Positions 24,198-30,252 of a stretch of 30,252 nucleotides of DNA are shown here, in pieces. Numbering within the stretch: the stretch's first letter is position 1; every line of letters begins with the position of its first letter. Made by a program: the position numbers and the translations under genes. The notes below the pieces were generated by a model, which made no database searches, was not told where the DNA came from, and saw only the letters and a list, made by a program, of their open reading frames with translations. The DNA comes from Lysobacterales bacterium (GTDB lineage Bacteria; Pseudomonadota; Gammaproteobacteria; Xanthomonadales; Rhodanobacteraceae): positions 1-30,252 of the forward strand of contig JAAFHE010000001.1 of the NCBI GenBank assembly GCA_013298265.1, read 5' to 3'.

Positions 24198-24412
24198 GGA
24201 CGCGGTTCCGGAAGGCAGAAAAGTCGGCAATTATCGTTCATTGCGCGGGCCCGCGGCCAGCGCGCCGCAGGATTTGCCTCACGATCCGGCCTTTCCGTTC
24301 GACGATTCGGTTTTTTCCGCGCGGGAAGGCTTTCGGACCGCTGGGGTGTTCATTCATGCCTGCGGGAAGGCGCCGCCGTCGCGCTGGCAAGGCGCAGGGA
24401 CGCTCATGCCGG
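24198..24412. other. Intergenic region upstream of ettA
   Basis: These 215 bases separate ettA from the upstream minus-strand glycosyltransferase gene. A -10-like GATAAT reads on the minus strand at 24235-24230 without a good -35, and could belong to an ettA promoter. A 12-bp perfect palindrome CGCGGGCCCGCG lies at 24244-24255. The glycosyltransferase stop codon is inside another small palindrome, CGGCTAGCCG. I see no gene. Confidence 0.4.
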
Positions 24413-25423
24413 CTAGCCGCGCGTTCCTGCGCTCAGCCAGTGCGCTATCCAGTCGTAAATCGGCTCGATGTGGTCGGCGCTGGTGCAGAGCAGAGTTCCG
24501 GGTTGGAACGGCGCGGCCGGCTGCACCGGGGCCAGTTCCGGAAACTTCTGCTGGAAGCGCTCGGCGTAGCCGCGCCAGCTCCCCTGAAAGTCACCGCCCG
24601 ATGCATGCCACAGCAGCAAGTCCAGCGCTATCGCGCAGCGCAAGCCGGCGTGGTGCGCGCGCCAGCTCAGGTCCAGGTCGTAGAAGTGGAAACCATCAAA
24701 CGTGGTGGCGTCGAAGCCGAGCTGCAGCAGCGCATTGCGGCGGCCGGCCAGGAACAGGCCGTCGAGCGCTTGCGCGTTCTCGATGACCGGTCCTGCACTG
24801 CCGAGCAGGCCGAGCAGCCAGCCGGCCGCATTTGGCTGACAGACCCAGGAATAGGTATGCGGTGGACCGCACCAGAACCAGGTCGGCCCGGTCAGGCGGT
24901 CGCTGCCGGCTACGCCGATGAGGTCGTGCTGCGCAAGCCGCTCGCGCAGCCGCTGCGCGAAACGGCGGCTCAGGATGCCGATGTCGTCGTGGCACAGCAC
25001 GACGAGTTCGCCGCGCGAACGCGCGAGCCCGCGCGCATAGCCCTCGCACAGTGACTGCGCGTCATCGATGTGCACGAGTTCCCACGCTTCGTCGGCCAGC
25101 TCGCGCTCGAGATCAGTCCGCAGGCGGGACAAGCGCGCCGGATAGATGCTGCAGACGATGACGGAGATGAAGCCCTGCGCCAGTTCTGCGACATCTGGCG
25201 ACGGCGCTTGCCGGCCGGTGGCGACCAGTTGTGCGGCGCACTCGAGCAGTCCCTGGCCTGCCAGGTGCAGGGCCGGATCGGCCCGCCACGCGTCGCGCAG
25301 GCTGGTGGCGCTGAGTTGCCAGTTGCTGGCGCGGCCATCGATGACTGCCTGCCGTAGGAGCTGTTGCGCCTTGGCCGGATCGTATTGCGGTGAATCAGCT
25401 TGGTGGTGTCGTTGCTCGTACAT
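24413..25423 (-). CDS. StrF-like glycosyltransferase
   Basis: The ATG at 25423 (MYEQRHHQADSP) overlaps the end of the upstream OGT-like gene by 29 bases, which points to a two-gene unit; the frame open to 25594 lies inside that gene. The product has 336 residues. After about 100 helical residues comes a GT-A region resembling the StrF-type glycosyltransferase family: FISVIVCSIYPARLSRL, then WELVHIDD and LVVLCHDDIGILSRRF, where HDD takes the metal-binding position. Further on, GVAGSDRL, a block with W-F-W-C-G, and FDGFHFYDLDLSWRAH with an acidic pair follow. It probably transfers a sugar in the cytoplasm. Pairing with an OGT-like protein suggests glycan extension on protein, but that is inference. 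Confidence 0.82.
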   Translation of the reverse strand: MYEQRHHQADSPQYDPAKAQQLLRQAVIDGRASNWQLSATSLRDAWRADPALHLAGQGLLECAAQLVATGRQAPSPDVAELAQGFISVIVCSIYPARLSRLRTDLERELADEAWELVHIDDAQSLCEGYARGLARSRGELVVLCHDDIGILSRRFAQRLRERLAQHDLIGVAGSDRLTGPTWFWCGPPHTYSWVCQPNAAGWLLGLLGSAGPVIENAQALDGLFLAGRRNALLQLGFDATTFDGFHFYDLDLSWRAHHAGLRCAIALDLLLWHASGGDFQGSWRGYAERFQQKFPELAPVQPAAPFQPGTLLCTSADHIEPIYDWIAHWLSAGTRG

Positions 25424-27584
25424 TGTGTAAAAAATCCGCAAATGCTGTACAGATATCCCTGTCGCCAAACAGTACGTGTTTATGCGTGGCGATTTCGTCT
25501 GCCAGCGCGCGTAGTTGCTCGGGCGACTCGGCGAGCGCGACGGCGCGCTCGACATAATCGGCCGCGGAGCTGGCGACGAGTTTGTCCAGGCCAAGTTGCA
25601 GCAACATGGCGCTGCTTTGCCGTCCGCGCATGCACTCGCCGGGCAAGGTCAGCCAGGCGCGTTCCTGCCACAGTGCGTCGAGGGTCGTGATGCCGCCGGA
25701 AAAACCCAGGGTGTCCAGAAGCAGGTCGGCATCTGCAACGCAACGGCGATAAGCGTCCACGGACAGCGTGCTGTGGACGCGCACGCGCAGCGGATCGACT
25801 GCGAATTCGCGCAGGACCGGCGCGAGACGCTGCTCGAACCCGGCCGCCTGTTCGGGTGTCGCGGCGGTCAGGAAATCCAGTGTCGCATCCGGCGCGCGCG
25901 CGAGTATCTGTCCGAACAGCGCATCGTGCTGCGGAAGCAACTTGTAGAGATTTTGTGCGCAGACCAGGCGCGTGTTGCCGTCGGGCGATCGCCGCGGCAG
26001 CGGCGGCTGCGACGGTTCGAGAAAGCAGCCGCCCAGGCGCGGCAGCCGGTGCAGCAGTTCGCTGTAGTGGGTGGCCGCTTCGGCGGGCTCGGAGGCTTGC
26101 GCGGACACGAACCAGTCGATCGTCGCGGCACCGCTGGTGACCGGATGCGCCCAGGTCGACACCTGGACCGGCGCGTGGCGCAGCGCTGCCAGGCACTGGT
26201 TGACCACGTCCAGACCAAGGTCGAGAAAGATCAGCACATCGAGTTCTGCCTCGCGCAGCCACTGCGTCCACGCGGCGAAGCTGTGCGCGCCGCCGACGTA
26301 ACGCTCGGCGCGGGCGCGGAAGCGCTGCACCATCGCGTCGTCGCGGGCGCTGGTGTGGAACACATAGAGTTCGAACGCCTCCGTGGGCAGCGCCAGCAGC
26401 GCCTCGCCCCAGGCGCGCGTTACCGAATGCTGGTGCAGGCAGCTTGAGACCAGGCCAATGCGCCGCCGGCCGCTGCGCAGCGGTCGCGGCGCGATGTCGC
26501 CGAACGCATTGCCCGTCGCCGCGTCGAGCAGGCGGCGTACGACCCGGGCGTGACGCCGGTGGCGCTCGAGGTTGGCGCCGTCCTGGTAGGCCAGGGCAAA
26601 GCTCGGCACGCTGCCGAGGATGCGCTGGGCGGACTCGGCGTCGAGCGCCGCGGTTTCGAATTCCGCCAGGCCCTCATCGAAATCCTGCAGCCACTGCGCG
26701 CGCTGCGCTTCGGATTCGAAGCAGGGCAGGGACGGCGTATGAAACCGTATCCAGCGCGGCAGCAGGCGTTGCGGCCAGCGCTGTGCCGCCTGCCGGAAGG
26801 TGCGGACGGCCGCGGCGGTCTGGTGCGCGCCGATCTGGGCCAGGCCGAGCTGTTCCAGCGCGATCGCCGAATCCGGCTGCAGCTGCAGCAGGCGCTCGCG
26901 TACACCGACGAGTTCGTCGCCGCCTCGCCGCGCTGCATCGAGGGCGGCGTCGCGACGCTGCCAGATCGGCAGGTCGCCCGGCGCCAGCTCGCTGGCGCGA
27001 CGCAGTGCGGCCGTGCTCGCAGGCCAGTCCTGCACCGCCGCGGCGGCCTGGCCCAGCGCATCCCAGGCGGCAGGTAGCTCGGGCTGCCACTCGACCATGC
27101 GCTCGGCGTGATAGCGCGCCGCAGCGTGCGCGCCTCGCGCCAGCGCATCGGACACCAGTCCCAGCCGCGCCGCGGGCACGCCGGCGACAAGGCGCAGAGC
27201 AGCGAATTCGCGCTCTGCTTCGTCAAAACGTTGCAGCAATCCCAGCACATGCCCGCGCAGGAAGGCGCTGTTCGCTGCGTCGGGCATGAGCGAGCGCAAC
27301 TGCGCGGAGGCCTCGTCGGCAGTGTCGATGCGGCCGGTCTCGAGTGCGAGCACGGCCAGCTCGCGCCAGGCGCCCGCCAGTCGTGCATCAAGCGCAACCG
27401 CGCGGCGCAGTGCGGTTTCAGCGGAGACACGATCGCCGCGAGCGCGCTGCACCCGGCCGAGCTGGAAATGCAGATTTGCGTCGTTCGGGCGCCCGTTCAG
27501 CGCGCGCCGGCAGAGGACTTCGGCAGCGCCCGCGTCACCCCGGGCCAGCGCTGCCTGGATTTGCGCAGCTTGTTGATCGGACAC
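25395..27584 (-). CDS. TPR protein with O-GlcNAc transferase (SPINDLY/GT41) catalytic domain
   Basis: The GTG at 27584 follows GGAG at good spacing. The 729-residue product has about 280 residues of TPR-like helical repeats (for example ANLHFQLGRVQRARGD, AWDALGQAAAAVQDW), then a GT41 catalytic region at about 375-715. Points matching the eukaryotic and bacterial OGT family are RRIGLVSSCLHQHSV (374-387; His in the catalytic loop), APVQVSTWAHPVTSGA (471-486), QNLYKLLP (544-551, with the UDP-binding Lys at 548) and LPGECMRGRQSSAMLLQLG (647-665). Members of this family usually add a single sugar to Ser/Thr of cytoplasmic proteins. It runs divergently from glyA and overlaps the StrF-like gene. The target and donor sugar are unknown. 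Confidence 0.88.
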   Translation of the reverse strand: MSDQQAAQIQAALARGDAGAAEVLCRRALNGRPNDANLHFQLGRVQRARGDRVSAETALRRAVALDARLAGAWRELAVLALETGRIDTADEASAQLRSLMPDAANSAFLRGHVLGLLQRFDEAEREFAALRLVAGVPAARLGLVSDALARGAHAAARYHAERMVEWQPELPAAWDALGQAAAAVQDWPASTAALRRASELAPGDLPIWQRRDAALDAARRGGDELVGVRERLLQLQPDSAIALEQLGLAQIGAHQTAAAVRTFRQAAQRWPQRLLPRWIRFHTPSLPCFESEAQRAQWLQDFDEGLAEFETAALDAESAQRILGSVPSFALAYQDGANLERHRRHARVVRRLLDAATGNAFGDIAPRPLRSGRRRIGLVSSCLHQHSVTRAWGEALLALPTEAFELYVFHTSARDDAMVQRFRARAERYVGGAHSFAAWTQWLREAELDVLIFLDLGLDVVNQCLAALRHAPVQVSTWAHPVTSGAATIDWFVSAQASEPAEAATHYSELLHRLPRLGGCFLEPSQPPLPRRSPDGNTRLVCAQNLYKLLPQHDALFGQILARAPDATLDFLTAATPEQAAGFEQRLAPVLREFAVDPLRVRVHSTLSVDAYRRCVADADLLLDTLGFSGGITTLDALWQERAWLTLPGECMRGRQSSAMLLQLGLDKLVASSAADYVERAVALAESPEQLRALADEIATHKHVLFGDRDICTAFADFLHNVRATTPPS

Positions 27585-27704
27585 GCAGAACTCCGGCCGA
27601 CGCCCGGACCCCCGCAGGTTGCCGCAGGCCAGGCTTATTCAGTGGGACGATGGAGCTGAAACCGCTAACATCGGCGGATTCCCAGCTCAGAAGGCGATTC
27701 TCCC
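27585..27704. promoter_or_regulatory. Divergent promoter region between the OGT-like gene and glyA
   Basis: These 120 bases must hold promoters for both directions. For glyA, TAACAT (27666-27671) is a possible -10 with only a weak -35 (TGGGAC, 27643-27648). AAGG (27691-27694) is the glyA Shine-Dalgarno sequence. I found no glycine riboswitch; the glyA leader would be only about 30 bases. No clear minus-strand promoter could be chosen. Confidence 0.35.
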
Positions 27705-28958
<1,254 letters not shown>

Positions 28959-29143
28959 GGCTGCCCTGAAGCCCGCTCCCCTCGCGCGCTGCGTGTGGAG
29001 GAGCGGGTTGGATCAGGGGGAGACGCCCTCTGGTGTCCTGGCCGCGATGACCGTCGCTTCGACAGGCGGAACTGCCCCGCGGCGTTCCGCCCGCAGTTCC
29101 GGGATCTTTCCCGTTTTGCTCGATACGCCTTACGATCCCGCGC
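28959..29143. other. Structured intergenic region between glyA and nrdR
   Basis: No gene is visible in these 185 bases. Two inverted repeats stand out: CCCGCTCC (28972-28979) with GGAGCGGG (29000-29007), and CGGAACTG (29067-29074) with CAGTTCCG (29094-29101). The second is followed by GGATCTTTCCCGTTTT and could be a weak terminator. I do not see a clear nrdR promoter or an NrdR box. Confidence 0.4.
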
Positions 29144-29665
29144 ATGCACTGTCCGTTCTGCCAGCATGAAGACACCCGCGTCATCGATTCGCGCCTGGCG
29201 GAAGACGGCGCGACAGTACGGCGTCGGCGCGAGTGTCCGGCCTGCGGCGAGCGCTTCAACACCTTCGAAACCGCGGAAATCAAGCTGCCGGCCATCGTCA
29301 AGAGCGACGGCCGCCGTGAAGCCTTCGACGAGAACAAGCTGCGCATCGGCGTGGAACGCTCGCTGCAGAAGCGGCCGGTTTCCAGCGACGCGGTCGACGA
29401 CGTGGTGCGCAACATTCTGCGCAATCTGCGCCAGGTGAACGAGCGCGAGGTCGCTTCGCGGCGCATCGGCGAGTGGGTAATGGAAGAACTGCGGCGCATC
29501 GATTCGGTGGCATACGTGCGCTTCGCGTCGGTCTACCGGCGTTTCGAGGATGTGCAGGCGTTCCGCGAGGAAATCGAGCGGCTGGAGCGTGATCTGCCGC
29601 GTATCGAAGGGTTGCAGCTGCCGCTGCTCGGCGACGTAGCGCCCGCCACGCGCAAGAAATCGTGA
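29144..29665 (+). CDS. nrdR: Transcriptional repressor NrdR
   Basis: NrdR is an ATP/dATP-sensing repressor of ribonucleotide reductase genes. The 173-residue product starts with a zinc ribbon (CPFC at 3-6 and [12 protein letters not shown] from about 31) and continues with an ATP-cone at about 49-139, including the basic block [14 protein letters not shown]. The family motif [17 protein letters not shown] is present. The tail of about 20 residues beyond the core is variable in relatives. The ribD frame is open across the nrdR stop, and the two genes are probably cotranscribed. Confidence 0.97.
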   Translation: MHCPFCQHEDTRVIDSRLAEDGATVRRRRECPACGERFNTFETAEIKLPAIVKSDGRREAFDENKLRIGVERSLQKRPVSSDAVDDVVRNILRNLRQVNEREVASRRIGEWVMEELRRIDSVAYVRFASVYRRFEDVQAFREEIERLERDLPRIEGLQLPLLGDVAPATRKKS

Positions 29666-29694
29666 GCCGCGCCTCCGCGGCCGCACCGTCCACA

Positions 29695-30252
29695 ATGTCC
29701 TTCACCGCGACCGATCACGCTTTCATGACCCAGGCCCTGCGCCTGGCTGAGCGCGGCAATACCACCACCAGACCCAATCCGCGCGTCGGCTGCGTGCTGG
29801 TGCGCGACGGCAGCATCGTCGGCAGCGGCTGGCACCAGCGTGCCGGCGGTCCGCACGCGGAAGTGTTCGCCCTGCGCGAAGCTGCTGACCGCGCACACGG
29901 CGCAACCGCCTACGTCACGCTAGAGCCCTGCGCTCACCACGGCCGCACGCCACCGTGCGCCGATGCGCTGGTCGCGGCCGGCGTCGCGCGTGTCGTTGCT
30001 GCCTGCGAGGACCCGTTTCCTCAGGTCGCCGGCAAAGGCTTCGCGCGCCTGCGCGAGGCCGGCATCGCCGTCGACAGTGGCCTCCTGCGTGACGCAGCGC
30101 GCGAAATCAACCGCGGATTCTTCAGTCGCATCGAACGCGGCCGTCCCTGGCTGCGGCTCAAGCTCGCGCAAAGCCTCGACGGACGCACGGCGCTTCACAA
30201 CGGGGTGTCGCAATGGATCACCGGTCCCGCCGCGCGCGCGGACGTGCAGCGC
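29695..30252 (+). CDS. ribD: Riboflavin biosynthesis bifunctional deaminase/reductase RibD, 3'-partial
   Basis: The frame runs off the right edge without a stop; 186 residues are visible from the ATG at 29695. The ATG gives MSFTATDHAFMTQALRLAERG, the normal RibD beginning. A GTG at 29662 overlapping the nrdR stop is an alternative that would add 11 low-complexity residues. The N-terminal half is the pyrimidine deaminase, with zinc ligands in PHAEVFAL and in EPCAHHGRTPPC. The reductase domain begins near residue 157 (LRLKLAQSLDGRTA) and continues through SQWITGPAARADVQ at the edge. RibD makes the second and third steps of riboflavin synthesis from GTP. No FMN riboswitch is seen nearby. Confidence 0.95.
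   Translation, partial: MSFTATDHAFMTQALRLAERGNTTTRPNPRVGCVLVRDGSIVGSGWHQRAGGPHAEVFALREAADRAHGATAYVTLEPCAHHGRTPPCADALVAAGVARVVAACEDPFPQVAGKGFARLREAGIAVDSGLLRDAAREINRGFFSRIERGRPWLRLKLAQSLDGRTALHNGVSQWITGPAARADVQR

Noticed and set aside
23550..24416. 288-codon + strand open frame opposite ettA
   Set aside because: It is antisense to a highly conserved ABC-F gene, has no domain and spans the ettA start.
27585..27704. Glycine riboswitch upstream of glyA
   Set aside because: The leader is too short and shows no tandem aptamer-like structure.
29666..29694. FMN riboswitch before ribD
   Set aside because: Only 29 bases separate nrdR from ribD; there is no room for an RFN element.

Overview
The window is GC-rich DNA packed with genes and comes from a gammaproteobacterium, most likely of the order Lysobacterales (Xanthomonadales). 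Three things point there. The type II secretion (T2SS) genes run E-F-G-H-I-J-K-L-M-N-D, the Xanthomonas xps order. The E ATPase lacks the usual tetracysteine zinc motif. The right end carries glyA-nrdR-ribD. The genus cannot be fixed from the sequence.

Region 1 (1-11376, + strand) is a nearly complete T2SS operon. Many of its genes overlap by 1-4 bases. It holds the ATPase (5' end cut by the window edge), the inner-membrane platform F/L/M, the major pseudopilin G, the minor pseudopilins H/I/J/K, a GspC-like N protein and a lipoprotein secretin D. A small lipoprotein of unknown function closes the operon.

Region 2 (11377-15681, + strand) encodes three exported proteins. The first is a 501-aa secreted protein with a codon bias suggesting high expression and a textbook UUCG terminator. 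The second is a 383-aa two-domain secreted protein with a poly-glycine linker. The third is a periplasmic parvulin-type prolyl isomerase whose start codon lies just after a hairpin and T-run. The first two are plausible T2SS clients, but this rests only on signal peptides and proximity.

Region 3 (15738-27584) is a glycan and glycosylation region. On the + strand are an O-antigen-type ABC exporter (Wzm/Wzt with a C-terminal carbohydrate-binding-like domain), a SAM methyltransferase with a coiled-coil tail, a large protein joining a PqqD-like N-terminal segment to a GT-A glycosyltransferase domain, and a GT2 glycosyltransferase. A 185-bp imperfect palindrome (21551-21735) separates these from convergent minus-strand genes. 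In transcription order those are an O-GlcNAc-transferase-like TPR protein, a StrF-like glycosyltransferase, the translation factor EttA, and another small glycosyltransferase. Together they suggest export of a cell-surface polysaccharide and possibly cytoplasmic O-glycosylation of proteins.

Region 4 (27705-30252, + strand) is housekeeping: serine hydroxymethyltransferase, the ribonucleotide-reductase repressor NrdR, and the 5' part of RibD (3' end cut by the window edge). I found no tRNA, rRNA, CRISPR array or transposase gene.
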